Shown one piece after another: positions 1-9,152 of a stretch of 64,000 nucleotides of DNA; the stretch's first letter is position 1; every line of letters starts with the position of its first letter. The stretch comes from Rugamonas violacea. Its GTDB lineage: Bacteria > Pseudomonadota > Gammaproteobacteria > Burkholderiales > Burkholderiaceae_D. Made by a program: the position numbers and the translations under genes. The stretch is taken from positions 21,244-85,243 of the forward strand of contig NZ_JAEMNU010000094.1 of the NCBI RefSeq assembly GCF_016461825.1, in the 5' to 3' direction. The notes beneath the pieces are model-generated. The model had not been told where the DNA came from. It did no database searches and saw nothing but the letters and a program-made list of their open reading frames with translations.

Positions 1-40
1 CGGCGGCGCCCAGCAGGGCGGGAAGTAATAGACGACGCAT
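1..40 (-). CDS. N-terminal fragment of an exported protein
   Basis: Only the first 13 codons lie in the window. They read MRRLLLPALLGAA on the minus strand: an Arg-Arg pair followed by a hydrophobic run, which looks like the start of a Sec signal peptide. It follows the nucleotidase gene in the same orientation across about 210 bases that contain a repeat element. The product cannot be named. Confidence 0.5.
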   Translation of the reverse strand, partial: MRRLLLPALLGAA

Positions 41-113
41 CGCAGGGGTTTCCTTCAGATGAAATAAGGGCGGAACCGGTGCTGCCGGCGCCGCGCCGTG
101 GTGTTGTGTGGAC

Positions 114-256
114 TTAAGGGCACCTCGAAAAACCGTCATTCCCGCGCAGGCGGGAATCTATACCCCGCATATCCATTGGCTCAGCATGGGTTCCCGCCTA
201 CGCGGCGGTCCGCCGATGCGGAACGACAATTTGGTGGTTTTTCGAAGTGCCCTTAA
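114..256. repeat. MITE-like element, copy 1 (about 143 bp, TTAA ends)
   Basis: The two ends form terminal inverted repeats of 21 bp with one mismatch (left end begins TTAAGGGCACCTCGAAAAA, right end is its near-exact reverse complement). The inside holds further palindromes such as ATTCCCGCGCAGGCGGGAAT and TTCCCGCCTACGCGGCGG. A second copy lies inverted at 40709-40854, sharing a stretch of more than 35 identical bases, and a degenerate third copy lies at 43922-44040. The right-hand TTAA contains the TAA stop codon of the neighbouring nucleotidase gene. No coding capacity; it may act as a transcript-end hairpin. Confidence 0.8.
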
Positions 257-1941
257 TAGGTGCTCTGGATGCGGCCCAGCGGTGCGGCGCTGCCGGCCCG
301 CTTGCCGATCTGCTCGCGCATCTGCAGGTAATCGCGCAGCGCGTCGATGTCGCGGATGCCGGTGTTGGCGCGGCCGCCGCCCTGGATGAACAGCGGGTAG
401 GCGTCGCCGCCTTCGGCCAGGAAGGCGTTGGTGGCGATGCGGTAGGAGCTGGTGTTGTCGAGCGGCACGCCGTTGAGCAGTACGCTGCCCGGCACCACGC
501 GGCCGCCGTCGGGCTGGTTGCGGTTCCAGCTGTAGGCGAAGCCCTCGGACACCTGCAGCAGGCCACGGGCGGCGCTCTTCGGCCCGCTCCACTGCTGTTC
601 CAGCAGGGCGATGATCTGCGCGCCGGTCAGGTTCATCACCACCAGGTCGTTGTTGTAGGGCAGCACGGCCTGGGCCTGGCCGGCGCTGGCCAGCAGGCCG
701 CTGCCGGCGGCCAGGTCTTGGCGCATGCCGTGGTTGTTCATGAAGGCGATCTGGGCGCCGAAGTGGCGCGCGCCGACCAGCATCGAGTCGGCCACCAGGT
801 CGCCCAGCGCCGACTCGCCGTGTTCGTTGAGGGTGCGCGTGACGGGCGCCAGCGCCAGCCGCGCCACCGGCTGCGCCAGGGCCGCCGCGCTGCGCTCGCG
901 CACCTTTGCCAGGTAGGCGCTCAGCGCCGGATCGGCCGGGTACTGGCCCGGCGTCATCACCACGTTGCGCGCGCTGACCTGGCGCACGGTGTTGCTGGCG
1001 GTGTCGACCTGCAGCTGGATGCGGGTCAGCACGCGGCCGCCCATGTCGGCCTGGGTCACCAGGCGGTCGCCGACGCGGCAGGTGTAGCCGGTGTGGGTGT
1101 GGCCGCTGACCACCAGGCGGATCGCCGGGTCGAGCCGTTTGATGATGTCGAGCAGCGGCCCCTGCAGCTGGCTGCACTCGGCCTTGTCGAAGGCCTCGTT
1201 GGTGTGGCCGCCCTGGTGGATCAGCAACACGAAGACGTTGACGCCCTGCTTGCGCAGCTCGGGCAGCACGCGGTTGACGGAGTCGGCCTCGTCGGCGAAA
1301 TTGAGGCCGGCGATACCCGACGCCAGCACCATGCCGACGGTGTCCTTGAGCACTGCGCCGATCAGGCCGACCTTCACGCCGCGCACCTGCTCGATGCGGT
1401 AGGCCGGCAGCACCGGCTTGTTGGTGACCATGTCGATGACGTTGGCGGCCAGGTAGCTGAAGCGCGCGCCGGCGTAGTCGGCGGCGAACTTGCAGGCCTT
1501 GTCGGCGCGCGGCGAGGCGCAGCCGCCCTTCTGCTGGCGCAGCAGCTCGACGCGGCCGGCGTCGAACTCGTGGTTGCCGACCGAGCTGGCGCGCAGGCCC
1601 AGCAGGTTCATCGCGACGATGCTCGGCTCGTCGGCCCACATCGCCGACATCGACTGGCTGGCGCCGATCAGGTCGCCCGAACCGACCAGCAGCAGTTCCG
1701 GGTCTTCCTTGCGCCACGCCTGCAGGGCCGCGCCCAAGGTGTCGATGCCGCCGGCCTGGACCGTGCGCTGGCCGCCGAACAGGCCGCCGGCGCTGCTGAA
1801 CTTGCCCGCCTCCAGGTTGCCGTGGAAGTCGTTCAGGCCGACCAGGTTGATCGTCACCGTGTTCGGTGGCGGACGCTGGGCGCAGCCGGCCAGCAGGACG
1901 GCCAGCGCGGCGGCGGCGATCGGGCTCAGGTATTTTTTCAT
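253..1941 (-). CDS. 5'-nucleotidase / UshA-type metallophosphatase lipoprotein
   Basis: Predicted outer-surface or periplasmic lipoprotein that dephosphorylates nucleotides (5'-nucleotidase/2',3'-cyclic phosphodiesterase family). The chosen start gives MKKYLSPIAA and a lipobox LLAGC with Cys20; an upstream in-frame ATG would bury this signal. Dimetal phosphatase motifs are in order: NDFHGN (37-42), GSGD (87-90), GNHEFD (122-127), HQGG (242-245), GHTHTGY (280-286). The C-terminal half (about 330-560) fits the 5'-nucleotidase substrate domain. At 562 aa the length is normal for the family. It lies downstream of the Oar receptor and near adenosine and guanine deaminases, which suggests nucleotide scavenging. 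The TAA stop lies inside the terminal repeat of a MITE-like element. Substrate specificity is inferred. Confidence 0.9.
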   Translation of the reverse strand: MKKYLSPIAAAALAVLLAGCAQRPPPNTVTINLVGLNDFHGNLEAGKFSSAGGLFGGQRTVQAGGIDTLGAALQAWRKEDPELLLVGSGDLIGASQSMSAMWADEPSIVAMNLLGLRASSVGNHEFDAGRVELLRQQKGGCASPRADKACKFAADYAGARFSYLAANVIDMVTNKPVLPAYRIEQVRGVKVGLIGAVLKDTVGMVLASGIAGLNFADEADSVNRVLPELRKQGVNVFVLLIHQGGHTNEAFDKAECSQLQGPLLDIIKRLDPAIRLVVSGHTHTGYTCRVGDRLVTQADMGGRVLTRIQLQVDTASNTVRQVSARNVVMTPGQYPADPALSAYLAKVRERSAAALAQPVARLALAPVTRTLNEHGESALGDLVADSMLVGARHFGAQIAFMNNHGMRQDLAAGSGLLASAGQAQAVLPYNNDLVVMNLTGAQIIALLEQQWSGPKSAARGLLQVSEGFAYSWNRNQPDGGRVVPGSVLLNGVPLDNTSSYRIATNAFLAEGGDAYPLFIQGGGRANTGIRDIDALRDYLQMREQIGKRAGSAAPLGRIQSTY

Positions 1942-2043
1942 TGCTTCGGCACTTGGAGAGAATGGAATATTGTACAGCGCAAACATGACAATCCGCCCCG
2001 TCCGGCGGCGGCGGAAACAATTTACCGCGCCGGCGCCGGCGCG

Positions 2044-2074
2044 AAAAAAAACGGCCGATGTCGCCATCGGCCGT
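2044..2074 (-). terminator. Rho-independent terminator of the Oar receptor gene
   Basis: Read on the minus strand: a 10-bp perfect stem ACGGCCGATG / CATCGGCCGT with a 4-base loop, followed by eight T residues. It begins about 30 bases past the stop of the TonB receptor gene, a textbook intrinsic terminator. Confidence 0.92.
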
Positions 2075-2105
2075 TCTGCGGATTCACGCTAGCGTGGCGG
2101 CGAGC

Positions 2106-5100
2106 TTAGAACTCGTACTTCAGGGTCGCTTGCACGGCCCATTGCGACTCGCCCTTGACCTGGCGCACGTCGAGGCTTTCCACCGCGTCGCGCACTTTGT
2201 AGATGTAGCGGCCTTGTGGGTCCAGACCGACGTAGTCGACGAAGCTGCGCGCCTGGCCGCCGTTCGATTGGAAGCCGACCTCGTTGATACGGCCCCATTT
2301 CTTGTTCAGCAGGTTGCCGAAGTTGAAGATGTCGAAGCTGAAGGTGGCCTTGTTGCCTTTGAACAGACCAGGAATTTCCTGGGCGATGCGCACGTCGAAG
2401 CTGTTGGTCCACGGTGCGAAGTCGGTGTTGCGACCGACCACGCCGCCGGCGTTTTTCTTCAGCACGCCGTTGGCGTTGACGATGGACCAGAACTTGTCTT
2501 CGTTGGCGTGGTTGCTGGCCGTGTCGCCGAAGAACGTCACTTGGCCCGAACCCGGCGCCGAAGGGATGTACATCAGATCGTTGCCGCCCAGACCGTCGCC
2601 GTTCAAGTCGTTGTTGATGGTCCAGCTGTACGGTTTGCCCGCGCGGCCTTCATAGAACAGGCCGACGGTGGTCTTGTAGGTGCCGAAGAAACGCTTCTGG
2701 AAGTTGACCAGGGCGTTGATGCGGTCCTTGACCAGGTAGCTCGAGTTCGAGTTAGCTTCTTCGTTCGGGTTGAACACCGAGCGGCCGTTCCAGTTCGAGG
2801 CCGACACCGACGAGGTCAGCGGCGACACTTCCTTGGCGTCCGTGTAGGTGTACGACACCGACCATGACAGGCCGTTGGTCATCGGACGGCTCAGCGAGAC
2901 GGTGGCCAGGCTGCTGCCGCCCTTGCTGGTCTTGGTCGCCGCCAACACGTTGTTGTAGTTCGGGTTGTTCAGCGAGCGGTTCAGGAAGCCCGAGCAGACG
3001 CCGCTGGTGATGGTGCCGCCGGTGGCGGTCCAGCATGCCGGGTTGAAGCCCTGGGTGTTGTAGTACAGCTCACGACCGTCGGTGCCGGTCTTGGTCGCCG
3101 CGCCCAGGTTCAGGTTGCGGTAGTAGATGCCGTCCTTGTTCTTGGTGTACAGCGCCTCGGCGCTGAAGACCAGGCCGTACCATGGCAACTCGGTGTCGAA
3201 GGCCAGGTTGGACTTCCAGACCGACGGCTGGCGCAGACCGGGCGCCAAGAAGTCGACGTTGACGGCCGGCGAACCGAAGGTCGGCTGCTTGTTGATGTCA
3301 GGCGAATACAGGCCGGCGGTGCTGCCCGAGCAGGCCGGGAAGCCGGTCACGCCGCAACCCATGATGCGGGTGGCCATGCCGGTGTTGGCGAAGGGGTTGG
3401 ACAGCCAGACGGTGGCCGCCGCGCCCTGGAACAAGCCGGCGCCGCCGCGCACCTGGGTCGGACGGGCGCTGTCGAAGGTGTAGTTGAAGCCGGCGCGTGG
3501 TTGCACCAGGTTTTGGCCGTCGATGGTCAGGGTGTTGTCCAGACCGAAACCGCCGGACTGGCGCGTGTTGCTGGCGGCGTTGGCTTGCACCAGCGGCAGG
3601 CCGGCCGCCGCGTTGCGGGTCGGACGGTCGCTCATGCGGGCCGAGTCGACGCGCACGCCGTAGCTGACGGTCAGGCGCGGCGAGACGGTCCAGGTGTCCT
3701 GCAGGAAGAGGCCGTAGTTTTTCAAGGCGAACTTGGCGGCCGAATCCTCCTGGCTGACGCCGGGATTGAGCAACTGCACCTGATAGCCCGAGAAGCGGCC
3801 ACGGCTGTAGTTCTCCAGCACGGCCTGTTCGACCAGGGCGGCCGGCGCGCTGGCGCAGGTGATGGCGCCGAAGCTGTAGGTGAAGCTGGCGCTGCTGTTG
3901 GTGCAGTTGAAGGTGTAGTTGCCGAAGACGTTCTGCAGGAACACGTTGTACACCTTGTTCTTGCTGTAGTCGCCGCCGAACTTGACTTCATGGTCGCCCA
4001 GCGACCAGTTGGCGCCCAGATAGGCGTCCTGGGTCTTGGTGCCGAGGACGTTGACCATGCGGCTCTGGTCGGTGCCGAAGTTGAGGAAGCGGGTGCCGCT
4101 CGAGACCGTGCTCGGGGTGCCCGGTGGCAAGGCGCCGGCCACCGAGAAGCCGACCAGCGGCAGCTGGGCGTTGACCGTCGGTACGCTGTCGTAGTCGCGC
4201 GAGGAGACCTTGAATTCGGTCGAGAAGCTCGGCGTCCAGTCGGCGGTCCACTGGCCGACCATGGTTTCGATGGTCTTGGCCTGGTTGTACCATTCCGAGT
4301 TCAGCGACAGGCCGGTGGCCGTCAGGCCGGTGAAGAGAGGCTCGTTCTGCGTCGTCTTGGAGTAGCGGAACATGGCGCGGTGGTCGTCATTGATGTTCCA
4401 GTCCAGCTTGACCAGGGCGTCCTTGACGTCGAGCTTGGTGCCGCTCGGGATGGCCGAGGTGCCGATGTCGATGCCATACTTGTTCTTGGCGATCGATTGT
4501 GCCGAGCTGATCAGCGAAGGCGTGATGCCGACGTTGGTCAGGCTGCTGCCCAGCGGGCCGAAGGCCGGCGCCGAACGGGTCGACTCGAGTTTTTCGTAGT
4601 TGGCGAAGATGAACAGCTTGTCCTGGATCAGCGGCGCGCCCAGGGTCACGCCCTTGGTGGTTTCTTTGAACGGCGCCGGTGCGGCGTAGCTGTCGGTGGT
4701 GGCGTTGTAGCGGTCGCCGGCCATGCTGTCGTTGCGGAAGACGTAATAAACGCTGCCCTTGACGGTGTTGGTGCCGGACTTGGTGACGGCGTTGATGTTG
4801 CCGCCGGTGTAGCCTTTTTGGGTGACGTCGTAGTTGGCGACGTTGACCTGCACCGACTGGATCGCCTCGATCGAGATCGGCTGCTTGGCGGTCGGACTGC
4901 CGTTCGACTCTATGCCGAAGGTGTCGTTGACGGCCACGCCGTCGATGGTCAGCGAGTTGTAGCGCGAGTTCTGGCCGGCGACGGACATTTCGCCGCGCTC
5001 CTTGTCGGTCTGCGACACGCGCGGATCGCTACGGGCGTAGTCCTGCAGGTTGCGCTGGATCGAGGCCTGCATGGCGATTTCGCTGGCGCTGATGCTGGTG

Positions 5101-5525
5101 CCGGCGCCCATCGTGGTCTTGGAGAATTTTTCCGAACGGCCGCCGGCGGTGCCGGCGATGGTCACGGTCTGCACGGCCGGCGCGCCCAGGGTGGCGTCGA
5201 CGTTGGCGGTTTCGGCCAGCTGGACGAAGACGTTCTCGCGCTTCTCGCTGACGCCGTTCTTGGTGATGGTGATCGTGTACGGGCCGCCCACGCGCAGGCC
5301 ACGGGCAACGTAACGGCCTTCGGCGTCGGTCACCACGTTGTTGACCGAACCGGATTCGGTGTGCACGATGGTGACAGTGGCACCACCGGCCGGCTTGCCG
5401 TCGGTGGCGAAGATGCGCCCGCCGATGGCCGAGGTGGTGTTCTGGGCGAAGGCCGGTGCTGCCGCCAAGGCGATAGACAAGCTAAGCGCGATTTGCGTTA
5501 GCCGAAGCCGTTTGTGATTGATCAT
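2106..5525 (-). CDS. Oar-like TonB-dependent outer-membrane receptor
   Basis: Outer-membrane beta-barrel receptor of the Oar/OmpA-related TonB-dependent class, 1139 aa. It has a signal peptide with probable cleavage after AAPAFA (27), then a carboxypeptidase-regulatory-like beta-sandwich (about 32-115; GGRIFATDGKPAGGATV), a plug domain (about 140-250) and a long barrel ending in Phe (LKYEF), as expected for Bam-dependent insertion. The start has GGGGTT a few bases upstream. It has its own terminator and sits between the exported adenosine deaminase and the nucleotidase genes, all on the minus strand. Context makes uptake of nucleotides, nucleosides or other oligomers plausible, but Oar receptors also serve peptides and other ligands; the ligand is not shown by the sequence. 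Confidence 0.9.
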   Translation of the reverse strand: MINHKRLRLTQIALSLSIALAAAPAFAQNTTSAIGGRIFATDGKPAGGATVTIVHTESGSVNNVVTDAEGRYVARGLRVGGPYTITITKNGVSEKRENVFVQLAETANVDATLGAPAVQTVTIAGTAGGRSEKFSKTTMGAGTSISASEIAMQASIQRNLQDYARSDPRVSQTDKERGEMSVAGQNSRYNSLTIDGVAVNDTFGIESNGSPTAKQPISIEAIQSVQVNVANYDVTQKGYTGGNINAVTKSGTNTVKGSVYYVFRNDSMAGDRYNATTDSYAAPAPFKETTKGVTLGAPLIQDKLFIFANYEKLESTRSAPAFGPLGSSLTNVGITPSLISSAQSIAKNKYGIDIGTSAIPSGTKLDVKDALVKLDWNINDDHRAMFRYSKTTQNEPLFTGLTATGLSLNSEWYNQAKTIETMVGQWTADWTPSFSTEFKVSSRDYDSVPTVNAQLPLVGFSVAGALPPGTPSTVSSGTRFLNFGTDQSRMVNVLGTKTQDAYLGANWSLGDHEVKFGGDYSKNKVYNVFLQNVFGNYTFNCTNSSASFTYSFGAITCASAPAALVEQAVLENYSRGRFSGYQVQLLNPGVSQEDSAAKFALKNYGLFLQDTWTVSPRLTVSYGVRVDSARMSDRPTRNAAAGLPLVQANAASNTRQSGGFGLDNTLTIDGQNLVQPRAGFNYTFDSARPTQVRGGAGLFQGAAATVWLSNPFANTGMATRIMGCGVTGFPACSGSTAGLYSPDINKQPTFGSPAVNVDFLAPGLRQPSVWKSNLAFDTELPWYGLVFSAEALYTKNKDGIYYRNLNLGAATKTGTDGRELYYNTQGFNPACWTATGGTITSGVCSGFLNRSLNNPNYNNVLAATKTSKGGSSLATVSLSRPMTNGLSWSVSYTYTDAKEVSPLTSSVSASNWNGRSVFNPNEEANSNSSYLVKDRINALVNFQKRFFGTYKTTVGLFYEGRAGKPYSWTINNDLNGDGLGGNDLMYIPSAPGSGQVTFFGDTASNHANEDKFWSIVNANGVLKKNAGGVVGRNTDFAPWTNSFDVRIAQEIPGLFKGNKATFSFDIFNFGNLLNKKWGRINEVGFQSNGGQARSFVDYVGLDPQGRYIYKVRDAVESLDVRQVKGESQWAVQATLKYEF

Positions 5526-6360
5526 TGTATAACCCCAAAAAAGACTAATAGTTGTTTGGAACCCCAGCTGGTGGCAGGGGTCCCCTCTTTACTGTGTTGC
5601 AACTGGTCGGCCCGCCCATCGCTGGCCTGTCTTCGTGCCAAGACAAAAAATTCTGTGCCACCCTCTTCCATTCGGCGCCGCCATGCCTATCTGTGACTGG
5701 ACGGCCCGCGCAGGTGCGTCCGCTACTACCGCGAACGTCGCGCTTCATGCGTATTTCTTGCACATATATCATCGAACGCGTCGCTCCCTCTGGGGCAACG
5801 CATAAGTGTAACGGTGCAATATTTCAAGCCTGTGACGTCTTTATGACAATCTTGTGACAGCCAGACCGGCCGCGCCGGCGGCGCCCGCCATCGATCTGTT
5901 CCACTATGAGAAAAGCAATAATCTTGCTTTTTTGGATCATTTCATCCCACTATGCATTAAGGCAATATGCATGACAAATACGATTTAATTTAGGAATTTA
6001 TACGATAAACATATAAATAGCCCCGGCTTGTGCGGCGTTTTTCAGGCCGCCGGGCGTCTGCCGGGCCGCGCAAGGGCGGGATTATAAATGAGCCTTGCGC
6101 ACTTGAAATTGTTTCATGTGGAAAATATTCAAAGCTAGAGGCGGCCCACCAATTTTGTGTAGTTTGCCGGCCACATTTATCGATGACGGCGAGGTGGTGG
6201 ATGAATATGAATTTTATGACAAGGGACGGACGTCCATTGTGCGCACGGATGAAAAGGCGGCTGGCCTGTCATCCAGTGTTGTTATTTCGCCCGCCGGCGC
6301 TGGCGCCGGCGGGTTTGGGCTGCTGAACTGCCACTCAACCGCCACTCACGTTCCAGCGAC
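5526..6360. other. 835-bp intergenic region upstream of the Oar gene
   Basis: No convincing gene. Short open frames on both strands lack start signals and family resemblance. The part at 5900-6030 is strikingly AT-rich for this genome and probably holds the promoter and regulatory sites of the receptor gene. A GGGAcCCC...GGGGTTCC-type hairpin can form at about 5556-5586 in the expected 5' leader. A GC hairpin near 6290-6313 lies next to the end of the upstream deaminase gene. Confidence 0.5.
6290..6313. terminator. GC-rich perfect hairpin after the deaminase gene
   Basis: CCCGCCGGCGC followed by TG and its exact reverse complement GCGCCGGCGGG. It lies about 50 bases beyond the stop of the minus-strand adenosine-deaminase-like gene. 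There is no clear T-tract on the minus strand, so it is a weak terminator candidate or a processing structure. Confidence 0.4.
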
Positions 6361-7800
6361 TTACTTCTTCGATTTTTGCCCAGCTGCGGCGATCTCTGCC
6401 TCAAATTTCGCGAACTTGCCGTCCAGCGCCTTCAACAGGCGCTGTTTGTCGTCGCCCGCCAGGAAGGAATAGCGCAGGCTGTCATATGACAGTTTTTTGA
6501 CTTCGGCGTAATCGGTCTTGTAACGGCTGGCGAACAACACGTACTCGCCGGACAGATTGTTACGCGACACGCCGGCGTCGTCGGTCGAGATGACGAAGGG
6601 CACGCCATATTTGCGGTACAGGGTGATCGGGTGGGCCTCGTCCTTGACGCCGAGGATGAAGTCGTTGCTGCTCAGGTTGATCTCGACGGCGATCTTCCGA
6701 TCACGCATTTTTTTCATGATGGCCAGCGGATTGCTCTCGTGGGCGATGTCGATGCCGTGGCCGATGCGCTGGGCGCCGGCGACGTCGATGGCGTCCTGGA
6801 TGTGCGAGGTCAGGCCCTCGGGCGGCACCACGCCGAGCGCCAGCTCGCCGGCGTGCAGCGCCAGGTTGACCTTCGGATACTTGGCTTTGAGGAACTTGAA
6901 CATCTGCATGTGCAACATATAGTCGCGCATCGAGACGTTGACGCTCTCCTGGCCGACGATGTTGACACCGACGATCTTCGGACTCTGGCTGGCCAACTTG
7001 AAGCTCGACAGCATCGCCGAAAACACCTGCGACGGCGACAGCAGGCGCACCACGAAGGACTGGTAGCGCAGCGTGAACTGGGCGTCGTCGATGCCGGCGC
7101 CGCCGGTGTTGACGTCGTCCAGATAGGCGGTGATGCCGTCGTTGAAGCCTTTGTTCTGCTCCAGTTCGGCGCTATAGGCGGCCAGCATGGCGTCGTTGAC
7201 GCCGCCGGCGATGGCCTGCTGGTCGAACTGCGCGTTCTTGTCCATCGGCGCCGAGTGGAACATGGTCTCGATGTAGCTGAGGTTTTCCTGGATGGCGCGC
7301 TGCTTCAGGCGTTGCAGGCCGTCGGCCGTGTTGAACGAGGAGATCGGACCGAAGTAGCCGAAGGTGTCGAAGAACTGGCGGTCCGGCGGCGACTGTTGCG
7401 TGCTGTGGTTGTAGAAGTCCTTGTCCGACCAGCGCTGCAGCAGCTGGGCCAGCAGGGTGTTGTTGTTCATCACGGCCGAACCGCCGACGCAGTCGCCGGC
7501 CGGGGCGTGGGTTTCGATCTGGTAGCTGGCCTGGTTGACGCAATAGCCCTGCTTGTCGATCCATTCCAGATACTGCTCGGCGTAAATCGCGCCGGAATAA
7601 TGGTGGTGCAGGTCGCCGCCCTTGGGCATCAGGGTGAAGAACATGGTCAGCTCGGCCAGCTTGGGCTGGGGCGCGGCGACCAGCGCGGCGAAGTGGCGGC
7701 GGGTCAGTTCCGCGTTGCTGGCCGCTTGCGCGCTCAGCGGCAGGACGACCATGGCGGACAGCGCGGCGGCGACCATCAGGCTAGCGATTTTCTTTTGCAT
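6361..7800 (-). CDS. Exported adenosine deaminase-like amidohydrolase
   Basis: Adenosine/AMP deaminase superfamily enzyme converting adenosine to inosine, predicted to be exported: residues 1-26 form a signal peptide ending PLSAQA. Metal and catalytic motifs are present: MPKGGDLHHHYSGA (58-71), HAGEL, RIGHGIDIA and STDDAGVSR. At 479 aa it is longer than cytosolic Add (about 340 aa) and closer to the secreted ADGF/CECR1-like group, with an extra N-terminal segment. It is 31 bases downstream of guaD on the same strand and probably cotranscribed with the xdh genes. With the lipoprotein nucleotidase it would deaminate adenosine before uptake. Substrate is inferred from motifs. Confidence 0.88.
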   Translation of the reverse strand: MQKKIASLMVAAALSAMVVLPLSAQAASNAELTRRHFAALVAAPQPKLAELTMFFTLMPKGGDLHHHYSGAIYAEQYLEWIDKQGYCVNQASYQIETHAPAGDCVGGSAVMNNNTLLAQLLQRWSDKDFYNHSTQQSPPDRQFFDTFGYFGPISSFNTADGLQRLKQRAIQENLSYIETMFHSAPMDKNAQFDQQAIAGGVNDAMLAAYSAELEQNKGFNDGITAYLDDVNTGGAGIDDAQFTLRYQSFVVRLLSPSQVFSAMLSSFKLASQSPKIVGVNIVGQESVNVSMRDYMLHMQMFKFLKAKYPKVNLALHAGELALGVVPPEGLTSHIQDAIDVAGAQRIGHGIDIAHESNPLAIMKKMRDRKIAVEINLSSNDFILGVKDEAHPITLYRKYGVPFVISTDDAGVSRNNLSGEYVLFASRYKTDYAEVKKLSYDSLRYSFLAGDDKQRLLKALDGKFAKFEAEIAAAGQKSKK

Positions 7801-7831
7801 GGGCTCTTCTCAAGGTGGAGGTGGATGGGAT

Positions 7832-9142
7832 TCAGGCGGCCTCGCGCGCGTGCACGCGGCGGCCGGCGGCGTAGGTGGCCGCCACCGCGCGGTCGTCGCC
7901 CAGCAGCGCCAGCGCGAACAACAACTCTTCCAGGCTGTCGCAATGGGCGCTGCGGCGCTGCAGCAGCGGCGTGGCCTGGGCGTCGAGCACGATGAAGTCG
8001 GCCTCGGCGCCGGCGGCGAAGTTGCCGATCGTGCCTTCGAGCCGCATGCTGCGCGCCGCGCCCAGGGTGGCCAGGTAAAACATGCGCAAGGCGGGCAAGT
8101 AACTGCCTTTCAGTCGCGCTACTTTATAGGCTTCATTCATTGTTTGCAACATGGAAAAAGAAGTACCGGCGCCGACGTCGGTGGCCAGCGACAGCAGCAT
8201 GCCGGCCCGGTCGGCGCGGTCGAAGTCGAACAGTCCACTACCAAGAAACAAGTTGGAGGTCGGGCAGACGGCCGCCGCCGCGCCGCTGTCGGCCAGGCGG
8301 GCGCGGTCGCCGTCGTCGAGCCAGATGCAATGGCCGTACATGGCGCGCGGGCGCAGCAGGCCGACCTGGTCGTAGACGTCGAGGTAGCTGCGCGCCTGCG
8401 GGAACAGGCTCTTGACCCAGGCGCACTCGTCCTGGTTTTCCGACACGTGGGTCTGCACGAAGGTGTCCGGATAGGCGCGCGCCAACTCGCCGGCCAGGCG
8501 CAACTGCTCATCGCTGGAGGTCGGCGCGAAGCGCGGCGTGATGGCGTACAGCGCGCGGCCGCGGCCGTGCCAGCGCTGGATCAAGGCCTCGCTGTCGCGG
8601 GCGCCGGACTCGGCGCTGTCGCGCAGGAATTCGGGGCAGTTGCGGTCCATCAGCACCTTGCCGGCGACCATGCGCAGATCGCGCTTTTCGCTGGCGGCGA
8701 AAAAGGCGTCGACCGAGGCGGCGTGCACGCTGCAATACACCATCGCCGTCGTGGTGCCGCAGCGCAGCAGCTCGTCGAGGAAGAACTCGGCCACCTCGGC
8801 GGCGTGGGCCGGGTCGCCGAACTGGCGCTCGGTGGGGAAGGTGTAGCTTTCCAGCCAGGGCAGCAGGCCCGGCGCCGGCGAGGCGATCATCTCGGTCTGC
8901 GGGTAGTGGACATGGGTGTCGATAAAGCCGGGCACGATCAGCTTGCCGCTGTAGTCGTGCACGGTGGTGCCGGGCGGCAGCGTGGCGTGCAGGGCGGCGT
9001 AGTCGCCGGCCGCCCGCACCTTGCCGTCGGCGACGATCAGCAAGCCGTCCTCGTGCCAGGCATGGGCATTGTCGTGGAAGGCCGGATCGGCGTGGAAATG
9101 CAGCAAGCTGGCGCGGTAGGCTTGCAGTGGGGTGGTGGACAT
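7832..9142 (-). CDS. guaD: Guanine deaminase
   Basis: Cytosolic amidohydrolase that deaminates guanine to xanthine, feeding xanthine dehydrogenase. The Zn-binding motif PGFIDTHVHYPQ (71-82, with HVH at 77-79) is characteristic of GuaD. Further metal and catalytic segments are VQTHVSEN, MYGHCIWL, CPTSNLFLGSG and LATDVGAGTSFSM. At 436 aa the length is typical. It starts 10 bases after the stop of xdhC, so it is likely part of the xdhABC-guaD transcription unit, an arrangement common in proteobacteria that use purines as nitrogen source. Confidence 0.95.
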   Translation of the reverse strand: MSTTPLQAYRASLLHFHADPAFHDNAHAWHEDGLLIVADGKVRAAGDYAALHATLPPGTTVHDYSGKLIVPGFIDTHVHYPQTEMIASPAPGLLPWLESYTFPTERQFGDPAHAAEVAEFFLDELLRCGTTTAMVYCSVHAASVDAFFAASEKRDLRMVAGKVLMDRNCPEFLRDSAESGARDSEALIQRWHGRGRALYAITPRFAPTSSDEQLRLAGELARAYPDTFVQTHVSENQDECAWVKSLFPQARSYLDVYDQVGLLRPRAMYGHCIWLDDGDRARLADSGAAAAVCPTSNLFLGSGLFDFDRADRAGMLLSLATDVGAGTSFSMLQTMNEAYKVARLKGSYLPALRMFYLATLGAARSMRLEGTIGNFAAGAEADFIVLDAQATPLLQRRSAHCDSLEELLFALALLGDDRAVAATYAAGRRVHAREAA

Positions 9143-9152
9143 GATCTGCTTT

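Noticed and set aside
247..2109. Plus-strand frame of 620 codons over the nucleotidase gene
   Set aside because: Opposite strand shows complete metallophosphatase motifs and a lipobox; this frame is biased noise.
5545..5857. Short frames in the gap before the Oar gene
   Set aside because: No ribosome sites or family resemblance, and they lie in what must be the leader and promoter of the receptor gene.
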